Positions 15,264 through 23,904 of a DNA stretch of 62,447 bases are shown in pieces. Below the pieces are notes generated by a model. It searched no databases. It was not told the origin of the DNA and worked only from the letters and a program-made list of their open reading frames with translations. The position numbers and the translations under genes are program-made. The number at the start of each line of letters is the position of its first letter. The first letter of the stretch is position 1. This stretch comes from Streptomyces phyllanthi (GTDB taxonomy: Bacteria > Actinomycetota > Actinomycetes > Streptomycetales > Streptomycetaceae), in NCBI RefSeq assembly GCF_009377205.1, contig NZ_VJZE01000009.1, forward strand, positions 1 through 62,447, in the 5' to 3' direction.

Positions 15264-16787
15264 ATGTCGTCCGCACCGCCCCTGTCCTCCCCGCCGAGCC
15301 CGTCCGCCGGATCCGGCCCCGTCCTGCGCCGTTCCCTCGGCGTCGTCGACGGCGTCGCGATCGCGGCGTCCAGCACCGCGGCCACCACGAGCATCGCCAT
15401 CGGCATGGGCACGATCGCGACCATCGTGGGCCTTCAGGCCCCGGCGCTCCTGCTGCTGGCGTTCCTGCCGGTACTCGGCATCGCCACCGCCTACGCCCGG
15501 CTCAACCGCTCGGAACCGAACATGGGCAACGGCTATGTCTGGGTCGGCAAGTCCCTAGGCCCCTGGCCCGGCTTCCTGACCGGTTGGGTCACCCTGGTCG
15601 GCTCGATCATCTTCTGCGCCTACACCAGCGCGATCATGGGCTCGGTCGTCCTGATCTTCGCCAACAAGGCGGGCCTGCACAGCCTCGCCGGCATCGCCCT
15701 CGATCCGACGTCCACCGGTGTCACCACGGCGGTCGGGCTGGTGATCCTCGTCGCCCTCACGGCCATGGCCGTCACCGGGATGCGGGCCACCGCCCGGTTC
15801 CAGTTCGCCCTGCTCGTCTTCGAGTACGCGGTGCTGCTGGGCTTCTGCGGCTGGGCCCTGGTCACCGGCGACCACGCCTTCTCCCTCTCCTGGTTCAACC
15901 CCTTCGAGATCACCAGTGGCACCGCCTTCGCCCAGGGCATGGTCCTGGCGGTGTTCTTCTTCTGGGGCTGGGACGCGGCCTTCAGCGTCACCGAGGAGAC
16001 GAAGAGCCCGGGCGACTCGGCCCGGGGAGGTTTCATCGCCCTCTTCGCCATGCTCGGCCTGTTCCTCTTCGCCTCGGTCGCCTTCCAGCGGGAGATGAGC
16101 CTGGGCGAACTCGTCAGGAACGGCCCCCAGGCCCTCCCGTACCTCGGGGAGAAACTGGCCGCCGAGCCCTGGGCCACCCTGCCCCTGGTCGCGCTGATGT
16201 TCTCCGCGTTCGCCTCCGTGCAGGCCACCCTGATCCCCACGGCACGCGGACTGCTCGCCATGGGCCGCGACCGCACCATGGGACCGCTGTGGACCCGCGT
16301 CCACCCGCGGTACGGCACCCCTGCCGCCGGCACGGTCGTCGTGATGTCCGTCGCCGCCGTGATCGCCCTGCTCGCCGTCGCGATGCCCAGGCTGAGCGAC
16401 ATGCTGCTGGCCGCCGTCAACGCCATCGGCCTGATCGTCGCCCTCTACTACGGCCTCACCGCGCTCGCCTGCGCCGTGCGCTTCCGCTCCGCGCGGCACG
16501 AAGGACCGCGCGAGGCGCTGCTCGCCGTCGGCGTGCCCGCCGTGGCCGGTCTGGCCCTGCTGAGCCTGGGCGGATACCTCGGGTACCAGTACCTGACCAT
16601 GAGCGACCACTTCGAACTGAGCCCGGACAACGGCTGGTTCATGTTCTCGCTGCCCGCCGTGATCGTGCTCGCCGGCCTCGGCATGGCGGCCGTCGCCAAG
16701 TACGTGCGGCACTCGCCGTACTTCACGACCGGCCACGGCACCGACGCCGACGCCCTCGCCCTCCCGATGGACCGCACCGCGGTCTGA
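15264..16787 (+). CDS. APC-superfamily amino acid/amine permease
   Basis: A 507-residue permease with about 12 membrane segments and the APC start RRSLGVVDGVAIAASSTAATTSIAIG, then LPVLGIATAYARLNRSEPNMGNGYVW. FFWGWDAAFSVTEETKSP in the middle and PTARGLLAMGRDRTMGPLW later are typical of the ethanolamine/amino-acid transporter branch. The ATG at 15264 follows GAGGAG; an upstream in-frame ATG lies before the operator region and lacks an RBS. It is followed 34 bases later by an amidohydrolase, so the pair probably imports and hydrolyses an amine- or amide-bearing compound. Confidence 0.88.
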   Translation: MSSAPPLSSPPSPSAGSGPVLRRSLGVVDGVAIAASSTAATTSIAIGMGTIATIVGLQAPALLLLAFLPVLGIATAYARLNRSEPNMGNGYVWVGKSLGPWPGFLTGWVTLVGSIIFCAYTSAIMGSVVLIFANKAGLHSLAGIALDPTSTGVTTAVGLVILVALTAMAVTGMRATARFQFALLVFEYAVLLGFCGWALVTGDHAFSLSWFNPFEITSGTAFAQGMVLAVFFFWGWDAAFSVTEETKSPGDSARGGFIALFAMLGLFLFASVAFQREMSLGELVRNGPQALPYLGEKLAAEPWATLPLVALMFSAFASVQATLIPTARGLLAMGRDRTMGPLWTRVHPRYGTPAAGTVVVMSVAAVIALLAVAMPRLSDMLLAAVNAIGLIVALYYGLTALACAVRFRSARHEGPREALLAVGVPAVAGLALLSLGGYLGYQYLTMSDHFELSPDNGWFMFSLPAVIVLAGLGMAAVAKYVRHSPYFTTGHGTDADALALPMDRTAV

Positions 16788-16821
16788 CCCTCGTCCCTCC
16801 CCCCCCATGGAGTTCACCCCC

Positions 16822-18489
16822 ATGTCGCACACCCGGGTCACGGGGCCGGCCGATCTCGTCCTCACGGGCGGCCCCGTGCACACCGTCGATCCCGCGCGCA
16901 GCCGCGCCACCGCCGTGGCCGTGCGCGGCGGGCGGATCGCCGCCGTCGGCCACGACGAGGTGCACGAGCTGATCGGCCCGCGCACCGAGGTCGTCGACCT
17001 CGCCGGGAAGCTGCTGCTGCCCGGCTTCCAGGACGCCCACGTCCACCCGCAGGGCGCGGGCCTCGAACTCGGCCTGTGCCACCTCGGCGACACCGTCGAT
17101 CCGGCCGAGTACCTGCGCAGGATCAGGGCGTACGCGGACGAGCACCCGGACGTCGAGTGGATCGCCGGCGGCGGCTGGTCCCTGGAGGCGTTCCCGGGCG
17201 GCTCCCCCACGGCCGCCGCCCTCGACGCGATCGTCCCGGACCGGCCCGTCTTCCTGCCCAACCGCGACCACCACGGCGCCTGGGTCAACAGCCGGGCACT
17301 GGAACGCGCGGGCATCGACTCCCGCACCCCCGACCCCGCCGACGGCCGGATCGAGCGCGACGCCGAGGGCAACCCCACCGGGATGCTCCAGGAAGGCGCG
17401 GTCCACCTCGTGGGCCGACTCGTACCGGACCCCACGCCCGGGGAACAGCTCGCCGCCCTGCTGCGCGCCCAGGCCGTACTGCACTCCCACGGCGTCACCG
17501 CCTGGCAGGACGCCATCATCGGCACGTACACCAACATGACCGACCCGGCGCCCGCGTACCGTGCGGCCCTCGACCGGGGTCTCCTCACCGCCCGCGTCGT
17601 CGGCGCCCTGTGGTGGGACCGCGAGCGAGGTGCCGAGCAGATCGCCGACCTCGCCGCCCGTCGTGGGGAGCTGAGCGGAGGCCGGTTCCACGCCACCACC
17701 GTGAAGATCATGCAGGACGGCATCACCGAGAACCACACCGCCGCCCTGCTCGACCCGTATCTGACCGGCTGCGGCTGCGCCTCCGGGAACAGCGGCATCA
17801 GCTTCGTCGAGCCCGGAGAGCTGAGGAAGTACGTCACCGAACTCGACGCGCTCGGCTTCCAGGTCCACTTCCACGCGCTCGGTGACCGCGCGGTGCGCGA
17901 GGCGCTCGATGCCGTGGAGTCCGCCCGTACGGCCAACGGATGGCGCGGCACACGGCACCACCTGGCGCACCTCCAGGTCGTCCACCCCCACGACATTCCG
18001 CGTTTCCGCACGCTGGGCGCGAGCGCCAACCTGCAGATGCTGTGGGCCGCCCACGAACCGCAGATGGACGAACTGACCCTGCCCTTCCTCGGCGCGGAAC
18101 GCGGGACACGGCAGTACCCCTTCGGCGATCTGCTGCGCGCGGGCGCGACGCTCGCCGCGGGCAGCGACTGGCCGGTCAGCAGCCCCGATCCGCTGCAGGC
18201 CATCCATGTCGCCGTCAACCGGATCGCCCCCGCCGCGCCCGAGGGCACCCCGGTCTTCCTGCCGGAGCAGCGCCTCGACCTGGGGGCCGCCATCGCCGCG
18301 TACACGGCGGGCAGCGCCTACGTGAACCATCTTGACGGCACCACCGGCAGCATCACCCCCGGCAAGTCGGCCGACCTCGTCGTCCTCGACCGTGACCCGT
18401 TCGCGGGCCCGCCCGAGGAGATCGCCGCCACCCGCGTCCTGGAGACCTTCGTCGACGGGCGACGCGTCCACGCGGCACCCGACGCCTGA
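16822..18489 (+). CDS. YtcJ-type amidohydrolase (COG1574)
   Basis: A 555-residue metal-dependent hydrolase of the amidohydrolase_3 group. Metal ligands are expected at the HxH in FQDAHVHPQG (about residue 71), in the strand-4 region TVKIMQDGITENHTA, and at the histidines of FQVHFHALGDRAV and the aspartate in AAGSDWPVSSPDP. The ending GTTGSITPGKSADLVVLDRDPF is typical of the composite beta-sandwich domain. The ATG at 16822 is preferred because GGAG at 16809-16812 serves it. The natural substrate is unknown. The gene ends 22 bases from a convergent gene. Confidence 0.9.
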   Translation: MSHTRVTGPADLVLTGGPVHTVDPARSRATAVAVRGGRIAAVGHDEVHELIGPRTEVVDLAGKLLLPGFQDAHVHPQGAGLELGLCHLGDTVDPAEYLRRIRAYADEHPDVEWIAGGGWSLEAFPGGSPTAAALDAIVPDRPVFLPNRDHHGAWVNSRALERAGIDSRTPDPADGRIERDAEGNPTGMLQEGAVHLVGRLVPDPTPGEQLAALLRAQAVLHSHGVTAWQDAIIGTYTNMTDPAPAYRAALDRGLLTARVVGALWWDRERGAEQIADLAARRGELSGGRFHATTVKIMQDGITENHTAALLDPYLTGCGCASGNSGISFVEPGELRKYVTELDALGFQVHFHALGDRAVREALDAVESARTANGWRGTRHHLAHLQVVHPHDIPRFRTLGASANLQMLWAAHEPQMDELTLPFLGAERGTRQYPFGDLLRAGATLAAGSDWPVSSPDPLQAIHVAVNRIAPAAPEGTPVFLPEQRLDLGAAIAAYTAGSAYVNHLDGTTGSITPGKSADLVVLDRDPFAGPPEEIAATRVLETFVDGRRVHAAPDA

Positions 18490-18510
18490 GCCCGGGTCAT
18501 GGCCGTCGAG

Positions 18511-19212
18511 TCAGCCGCGGAGGGCCGCGCGATAGGCGTCGGCGAGCGCGTCGAACTTCTTTCGCTGCTCGTTCCGCAGGTCGCGGGCCTCCGTGGTCCC
18601 GGGGTCCAGGAGATGACCGAGCGGGTTGGCGCGGCGCCGGAAGCCGATGCTCTCCCACAGTGCCGTGATCTTCTCGTTGGCCCGCGTCCACTGTTCGTGG
18701 GTCGGCGAACGACGCTCGTCCCCGGCGTACTCGCTGATGTGCGTCGCCACGGTAACGGCGCTGCACCCGTCAGCCAGGGCCCAGATCGCCTGGGATGCGA
18801 GGATCGGCCCCAGCCCGAAGCCGCGCCAGGCGCTGTCCAGTCGGATGTCGTAGAGGACGAGCAGGTCCCCGTCGGAGGACACCACGCTGTCACGGAACGC
18901 CTGCCGGTAGCCGCCGTTGCCCAGGTCGTAGAGACCGAGGACCAGATGGAAGAGATCCTCGTCGTACGTTTGCGCATCGGCCCACGGGAAGGGGCTGAAC
19001 CGGTCGTCGTGACGCAGGCGGAAAAGCGTCATGGAGCCGATGACGCCGCCCGCGGTCCTCTCCTTGAACCGTTCCACGCGTGGGGACACCGTCCACTCGT
19101 CGAGGCCGTCACGGTCTCCCTCGGGGCTCACGTGCTGCGAAAGGTGGTACTCCAGGGTCAGGCGCCGGGGATCGCCCGGCAGGTCGTCGACAGAGCGCTT
19201 GAACGGCATCAT
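18511..19212 (-). CDS. GNAT-fold-like protein of unknown function
   Basis: A 233-residue protein. The middle (about 120-200) has features of a GNAT acyltransferase core: LVLYDIRLDSAWRGFGLGPILASQ resembles the R/Q-x-x-G-x-G/A acyl-CoA loop region, followed by an alanine-rich helix, AVTVATHI, and a terminal ALWESIGFRRR, where GNATs have the LGF motif. The N-terminal 100 residues match nothing I recognise. The start is ATG-ATG at 19212/19209 with GGAG upstream. It stands alone, convergent to the amidohydrolase gene. Acyltransferase activity is plausible but unproven. Confidence 0.6.
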   Translation of the reverse strand: MMPFKRSVDDLPGDPRRLTLEYHLSQHVSPEGDRDGLDEWTVSPRVERFKERTAGGVIGSMTLFRLRHDDRFSPFPWADAQTYDEDLFHLVLGLYDLGNGGYRQAFRDSVVSSDGDLLVLYDIRLDSAWRGFGLGPILASQAIWALADGCSAVTVATHISEYAGDERRSPTHEQWTRANEKITALWESIGFRRRANPLGHLLDPGTTEARDLRNEQRKKFDALADAYRAALRG

Positions 19213-19291
19213 GTCTCCGCACCCTAGTGATCGGACCTGGTCGACGAGTCCGCCCGGGCCCGGCGCGATGCCGGGCTCCTGGCGAGGTGGC

Positions 19292-19500
19292 TCAGCGCAC
19301 GACGAGGACGATCTTCCCCGTGGTGCGGCCCGTCTCCCCGTGGGCGTGTGCCTTGGCGGCCTCGGCGAGCGGGAAGGTCGCGCCGATGGGGGCGCGGAGC
19401 CTGCCTTCCTCGACGAGTTCCGCGATGGCGCGCATGCCCGCGTGGTCGGCCTCCACGAGCATCCCGTCCAGCCGAACGCCCAGTTCGGCGGCCTTCCTCT
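19292..19500 (-). pseudogene. remnant of an MDR (zinc-ADH/quinone oxidoreductase) C-terminus
   Basis: About 69 residues are readable on the minus strand: AELGVRLDGMLVEADHAGM, IAELVEEGRLRAPIGATFPL, and AEAAKAHAHGETGRTTGKIVL then VVR-stop. This is the invariant end of medium-chain dehydrogenase/quinone oxidoreductases (elv-G-l-p-i--tfpL-ea--Ah-----gr--GKivL). An in-frame TAG lies immediately upstream at about 19501, and nothing of the catalytic or NADP domains remains. The rest of the gap up to 19733 holds no recognisable gene. Confidence 0.7.
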
Positions 19501-19733
19501 AGTCGGCCTCGTTGTCGCGTGGGCTTCGCCACGGGCACGTCCCTTCGACAGCACCTCCACGCGGCCATCGGGGTGTCACCGCCGGCTTGTCGGCGGACGT
19601 TCCGGGCGGAGGGCTGGAAGGTCGACTCCGGCTGAGCCGCGGTCGTTCCTTGCGGGCCGACGCGGTCGGCACCATCGGCCTCGCCCGGTTCCCGGCCCTG
19701 ACCGCCTCGGGCGCCGACCACCTCAGCACACGC

Positions 19734-21401
19734 TTACGGACCGACCGGACGTTCCGCGCCCTGTCCGCGGCCCCGCGCATCGGCTGCGCCGCCGCCTTCA
19801 CCGCCTGGCGCGGCGGCTGCTTCCGTTCCGTTCACCGGCGCGGGGATCGTGCGTCGCGGGCCTCGGGCGAGGACGTGGAAGAAGAGAACGGCCATGACGG
19901 CGACGCCTGCCCACATGGCCTGCTGCCAGCCATCGACGAAGGACTCCCGGGCGGCGCGGACCAGCGCCCGCGTGTGTGAGCCTGCCCCGTTCGCGGCCTC
20001 GATGGCGTTGGCGACGCCTTCGCGTGCGGTGTCGGCGGCACCCTGTGGAACGCCATCGAGCCGGGAGTCGATGGCGTCGCGGTAGCCGGCGGACAGGAGC
20101 GCTCCGAGGAGGGCGACACCGAGCGCGGTGCCGAATTCCCGGGTGACGTCGTTGAGTGCGGACGCGACGCCCTGGCGCCGGCTGGGCAGAGCGCTGGTGA
20201 TGGCTTCGGTGGCGGGTGTCATCGACAGGCCCATGCCGATGCCCATGGCGAGCATGCCGGGAAGGACGGAGGGGTAACCGCCGTCGACGGAGACGAGGGC
20301 GGCCATGAGAGCAAGTCCTGCGCCGGAGAGGAGGATTCCGGTCGCCATGGTCGCTGTGGGACCGACACGCGCAGCGAGTCGCGGGGCGAGGCCGGAGGTC
20401 GCCATCATCAGCACGGCCATGGGCATGAGCGCCAGTGTGGACAGCAGCCCCGACCAGCCGAGAACGGCCTGGAGGAACGGGAAGAGGACCACGAAGATGC
20501 CCGCTTGGACCCCGAAGACCCCCAGGAGCGTGATCGAGCCGCCGGCCAGACCGCGTTCGCCGAACAGGCGCACGTCCAGGAGCGCGGCATCCCGGCGGCG
20601 CACTTCCCAGACCACGAAGCCGATGGCGGCGACGAGGCCGACGGCGAGGCCGAGCAAGGTCGCGGGGGCCGTCCATCCCCGCTCGGGCCCTTCCTGAAGG
20701 ACGAAGATGAGTCCGACCACGGCGACGACGGAGGTCAACGCGCCGACGGTGTCGAACGTGTGCCCGGACGTCTCGCGGGAGTCGGGGACGCAGCGCAGCG
20801 TCATGGTGAGAGCGACGACGGTGAGCGCGACAGGCAGGACGAACAGCCACCGCCAGCTCGCCACGTCGACCAGGGCGGCCGAAAGGAACATGCCCAGGAT
20901 GCCGCCACCGCCGGCCACACCGGTCCACACACCGATCGCCTGTCCCCGTTCCTCCTCGGGGAAGGTCGAGGTGATGACGGCGAGAGTGATGGGCATGATC
21001 ATCGCCGCGCCCACGCCGCTGAACAGGCGTGCGGCGAGCATGACTTCCGCCGAGGGGGCGAGTCCGGCTGCCGCACTGGCGAGGCCGAAGACGGTCAGGC
21101 CGGTGAGCAGTACGGGCTTGCGGCCGAAGCGGTCTCCGACCGCGCCGAGCGGCAGGAGGAGCGCGGCCAGGGTCAGGGTGTAGACGTTGATGATCCACAG
21201 GATCGTGCTCTGCGAGGCGCCGAAGGCGACGGCGAGGTCGGGCTGGGCGACGTTGAGCCCGGACACCGAGGCGATGACGGCCATCAACGCGACACAGACA
21301 GTGATCAGGATCGTGCGCCGCTGGTGCGCGTCCGGCACACCTTCGCCGGCGGCGGCGCTCCTCGGGTCAGCACTCGTGCGGGCAGGCTGGTTCGTACTCA
21401 T
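19734..21401 (-). CDS. DHA2-family MFS drug exporter (14 TMS)
   Basis: A 555-residue exporter of the EmrB/QacA type. Motif A is LPLGAVGDRFGRKPVLLTG (about residues 82-100), motif C-like GGGGILGMFLSAALV follows, and SALPSRRQGVASALNDVTREFGTALGVALLGAL is the typical DHA2 tail segment. The start ATG at 21401 follows GAGAGGAACG. The last 30 residues are Gly/Ala/Arg-rich and end in the decayed stretch that also holds the MDR remnant, so the natural stop may have been replaced. Substrate unknown. Confidence 0.88.
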   Translation of the reverse strand: MSTNQPARTSADPRSAAAGEGVPDAHQRRTILITVCVALMAVIASVSGLNVAQPDLAVAFGASQSTILWIINVYTLTLAALLLPLGAVGDRFGRKPVLLTGLTVFGLASAAAGLAPSAEVMLAARLFSGVGAAMIMPITLAVITSTFPEEERGQAIGVWTGVAGGGGILGMFLSAALVDVASWRWLFVLPVALTVVALTMTLRCVPDSRETSGHTFDTVGALTSVVAVVGLIFVLQEGPERGWTAPATLLGLAVGLVAAIGFVVWEVRRRDAALLDVRLFGERGLAGGSITLLGVFGVQAGIFVVLFPFLQAVLGWSGLLSTLALMPMAVLMMATSGLAPRLAARVGPTATMATGILLSGAGLALMAALVSVDGGYPSVLPGMLAMGIGMGLSMTPATEAITSALPSRRQGVASALNDVTREFGTALGVALLGALLSAGYRDAIDSRLDGVPQGAADTAREGVANAIEAANGAGSHTRALVRAARESFVDGWQQAMWAGVAVMAVLFFHVLARGPRRTIPAPVNGTEAAAAPGGEGGGAADARGRGQGAERPVGP

Positions 21402-21532
21402 CGTTCCTCTCAGAAGCACGTGAAGCAGGCAGGGGGAAGTCGGCGCTCACTCACCGGCATGGCGCCGGGTGAGTGGATCGGCGCGGGCCCCGCGTGCGTG
21501 GCGGTTACGAGGGCCGGTACAGCTGGGGGTGC

Positions 21533-21757
21533 TCAGACGTGAGCGATGCCGCGCCGGGCGGCGGCGAGGGCCGCCTGGGCCGACTCGGTGTCGGCGGCGG
21601 CCAGGTCCGCGTTCATGTGCGCCCCGGCCAGGGCGCCGACCGCGGCTCAGGCGCCTGCACGCGCGGTCAGGTCCGTGGCGTCGCCGGCCACCCACGCCCC
21701 CGGAACGATCTCATCCGGCGGCTTGCCCGCCACGGTCCCGACAGAGGTCACCGGCAT
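21533..21757 (-). pseudogene. remnant of a thioredoxin-reductase-like FAD/NAD(P) oxidoreductase
   Basis: From an ATG at 21757 the minus strand reads TSVGTVAGKPPDEIVPGAWVAGDATDLTARAGA, here given in parts: PGAWVAGDATDL is the FAD-binding GD box of TrxR-like enzymes. After an in-frame TGA at 21647, AAVGALAGAHMNADLAAADTES continues the expected C-terminal helix. The N-terminal FAD and NAD domains are missing. In many Streptomyces such an oxidoreductase is divergent from an XRE-cupin regulator and a methyltransferase exactly as here, so this is an internally deleted partner of the next two genes. Confidence 0.65.
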
Positions 21758-21842
21758 GGGACACGCCCTTTCCTTCGCTTGAGGGGGACCCGAACACGGG
21801 CTCTGCGACGACCGTAGGCCCGCCTTGCGGAAGAGGCATACG

Positions 21843-22445
21843 ATGTTGCCCATGACGCAAGAAAGCGGTGAGCTGGACAGCCTGGTACGCAAACGGATCC
21901 GCGCCCTGCGCGTGGCGCAGGGCTGGTCCCTGGAGGAACTGGCCGCACGCGCCCGGGTCAGCCAGTCCACGCTCAGCCGCATCGAGAACGGCCGGCGCCG
22001 CCTGGCCCTGGACCAGCTCGTCACCCTCGCCCGAGCCCTGGACACCTCTCTGGACCAGCTGGTCGAGACCGCCACGGACGACGTCATCTCCCACCCGATG
22101 GTCGACGCGACGCATGGGCTGATGCGCTGGCCCATCAAGGCGGAGCCCGGCATGACCGTCGTGCGCCAACGCATGACCGACCCACCGCCGGACAACCCCT
22201 CGCGTATGCGCGCCCACCCCGGCCGTGAATGGCTCGTCGTCCTGTCCGGCACCGCGACGCTGCTCCTGGGCAACAGGCGCTTCAGAGTCGAGACGAACCA
22301 GGCGGCCGAGTTCCCCACGATGCTCCCGCACGCCATCGGCGCCGACGGGGGACCGTGCGAGATCCTGGGCATCTTCGACCGCGACGCCCGTCGCGGCCAC
22401 CACCGCGGAGAAGACGCCGGCAAGACGAGCCGCCCACCCCAGTGA
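21843..22445 (+). CDS. XRE-family regulator with cupin sensor domain
   Basis: A 200-residue regulator. The N-terminal helix-turn-helix (about 15-70) has VRKRIRALRVAQGWSLEELA and ARVSQSTLSRIENGRRR. The C-terminal cupin (about 95-185) has HPGREWLVVLSGTATLLLGNRRF and FPTMLPHAIGADGG. The ATG at 21843 follows GGAAGAGG; a second ATG at 21852 is possible. It probably regulated the divergent oxidoreductase, now a remnant, and the downstream methyltransferase. Confidence 0.88.
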   Translation: MLPMTQESGELDSLVRKRIRALRVAQGWSLEELAARARVSQSTLSRIENGRRRLALDQLVTLARALDTSLDQLVETATDDVISHPMVDATHGLMRWPIKAEPGMTVVRQRMTDPPPDNPSRMRAHPGREWLVVLSGTATLLLGNRRFRVETNQAAEFPTMLPHAIGADGGPCEILGIFDRDARRGHHRGEDAGKTSRPPQ

Positions 22446-22470
22446 CCACTCAGTGACTACACAGTGACCA
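22440..22470 (+). promoter_or_regulatory. three direct repeats spaced 11 bp
   Basis: CAGTGACCA, CAGTGACTA and CAGTGACCA start at 22440, 22451 and 22462. The first covers the stop codon of the XRE gene. One-helical-turn spacing before the methyltransferase gene suggests binding by a protein array, possibly the XRE regulator. No further support. Confidence 0.4.
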
Positions 22471-22588
22471 GCAGCGTCGCCCCACCGACCGAGAGCCGCT
22501 TGCGCTTTCGGCAGCCGAAGAGGTCATCGTCTTGCGCAGTGCGAAACCTGAGGAGCCACCAGCGCGTGATCGACCTAGCGTGAGGCGC

Positions 22589-23455
22589 ATGAACCCCCTC
22601 TCGCCGCACACGGCACACCACGGCGCACACCCCGGCCACCAGCACGGGCACAGCACCGTCGACCAGTCGGAGATCCTCGACCTGGACGCGGAAGTGCTCG
22701 CCGAGCACACCGCCTCCCTCACCGAATGGCTGCCCGTCGACAGCAGCCCGCGTCACATCGTCGATCTGGGGTGCGGCACGGGGGCCGGCACGCTCGCCCT
22801 GCTCCTACGCTTCCCCGACGCGGAGGTGACCGCGGTCGACTCGTCCGCAGGCCACCTGCACCGTCTGCGGGAGAAGGCGGAGGCGGGCGGAGTGGCGGAC
22901 CGGGTACGCACCCTCCAAGCTGATCTCGACGCCGTCTGGCCCGATCTCGGCAGCCCCGGACTCGTGTGGGCATCGGCCTCCATGCACCACATGGCCGACC
23001 CCGATCACACCCTGCGCCAAGTCCACCGAACGCTTGCGCCCGGCGGGCTGTTCGCCGTCGTCGAGCTGGCCGGCTTCCCCCGCTTTCTGCCCGAGGAGGC
23101 CCCGGAGGACGCGCCCGGCCTCGAAGAACGCTGTCACGCCGCCGGCGACCGCCACCACGCCGAGCACGTTCCCCACCGTGGCGCCGACTGGGGTCCGATG
23201 CTGTCCGCCGCCGGATTCACCGTCGAGGACCGACGGACCATCACCGTGAGCACCGATCGCGCTCACTCCGAGGCCATCGGCCGCTACGCCCTGCGCAGTC
23301 TGCAGCGCCTGCGCGGCACCGTCGCCGAGGCGCTCTCCCCCGACGACGTCGCCGCGCTCGACCGGCTGCTCGACACCGACGGCCCCCACAGCGTCCTGCG
23401 TCGCAGCGACCTCGCGATGCGTACCGAGCGCACCGCATGGGCTGCACGCCGCTGA
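22589..23455 (+). CDS. class I SAM-dependent methyltransferase with His-rich N-terminus
   Basis: A 288-residue methyltransferase. Motif I is IVDLGCGTGAGTLAL (about residues 57-71), then VTAVDSSAGHLHRL, and motif post-IV RTLAPGGLFAVVEL. The N-terminal 25 residues hold nine histidines (HTAHHGAHPGHQHGH region), which could bind metal or be incidental. It is downstream of the XRE-cupin regulator in an arrangement common in Streptomyces. The acceptor is unknown. Confidence 0.85.
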   Translation: MNPLSPHTAHHGAHPGHQHGHSTVDQSEILDLDAEVLAEHTASLTEWLPVDSSPRHIVDLGCGTGAGTLALLLRFPDAEVTAVDSSAGHLHRLREKAEAGGVADRVRTLQADLDAVWPDLGSPGLVWASASMHHMADPDHTLRQVHRTLAPGGLFAVVELAGFPRFLPEEAPEDAPGLEERCHAAGDRHHAEHVPHRGADWGPMLSAAGFTVEDRRTITVSTDRAHSEAIGRYALRSLQRLRGTVAEALSPDDVAALDRLLDTDGPHSVLRRSDLAMRTERTAWAARR

Positions 23456-23611
23456 TCACCCCGCGCGGGCCCGCCCACGAGGAGGGGCCGGGGGCGCACC
23501 TCCTCCACGCGAGGCCGACGCGAGGCCGCCCTGGCCCAGGGTTCTGCTGCGTCAGGCGACCCGGGAGCGGGAGCCGGCCCAGGCCGTACCGGGACGGCGC
23601 CCCTGTCCTGC

Positions 23612-23627
23612 GCCCCCTTGAGGGGGC
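23612..23627. terminator. GC-rich stem-loop between convergent genes
   Basis: GCCCCC-TTGA-GGGGGC forms a six-pair stem with a four-base loop in the 227-base gap between the methyltransferase (ending 23455) and the ferredoxin gene (ending 23683). It lacks a T-run, as do most Streptomyces terminators. Confidence 0.45.
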
Positions 23628-23682
23628 CCTGACCCCGGCCCCGGTCCTGGCCCTCGCGCCGAGCCGGGCGGTCGTCCCGGCG

Positions 23683-23904
23683 TCAGGAGCCGCTGGATTC
23701 CGGCTCATGGAGGGTGATCGCCCCGGAGGGGCAGACCCCGGCGGCCATCCGTGCGGCCGCGCGATGGTCGGTGGACGGCTCGCCGTGCAGCAGGAGCACG
23801 AGGCCGTCGTCGGGATCCTGGTCGAAGACCTCGGGGGCGGTCAGGGCGCACATCCCGGCGCCGATGCAGCGCTCACGGTCGACGCGCAGGCGCGGCGTCC
23901 TCAT
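23683..23904 (-). CDS. 3Fe-4S ferredoxin
   Basis: A 73-residue small ferredoxin of the type that serves actinomycete P450s. Cluster cysteines are in RCIGAGMC (about residues 13-18) and GVCPSGAI (near 57), with the first CxxCxxC pattern missing one cysteine, as in 3Fe-4S ferredoxins. Its ATG overlaps the P450 stop by ATGA, so it is the dedicated electron donor for that enzyme. Confidence 0.92.
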   Translation of the reverse strand: MRTPRLRVDRERCIGAGMCALTAPEVFDQDPDDGLVLLLHGEPSTDHRAAARMAAGVCPSGAITLHEPESSGS

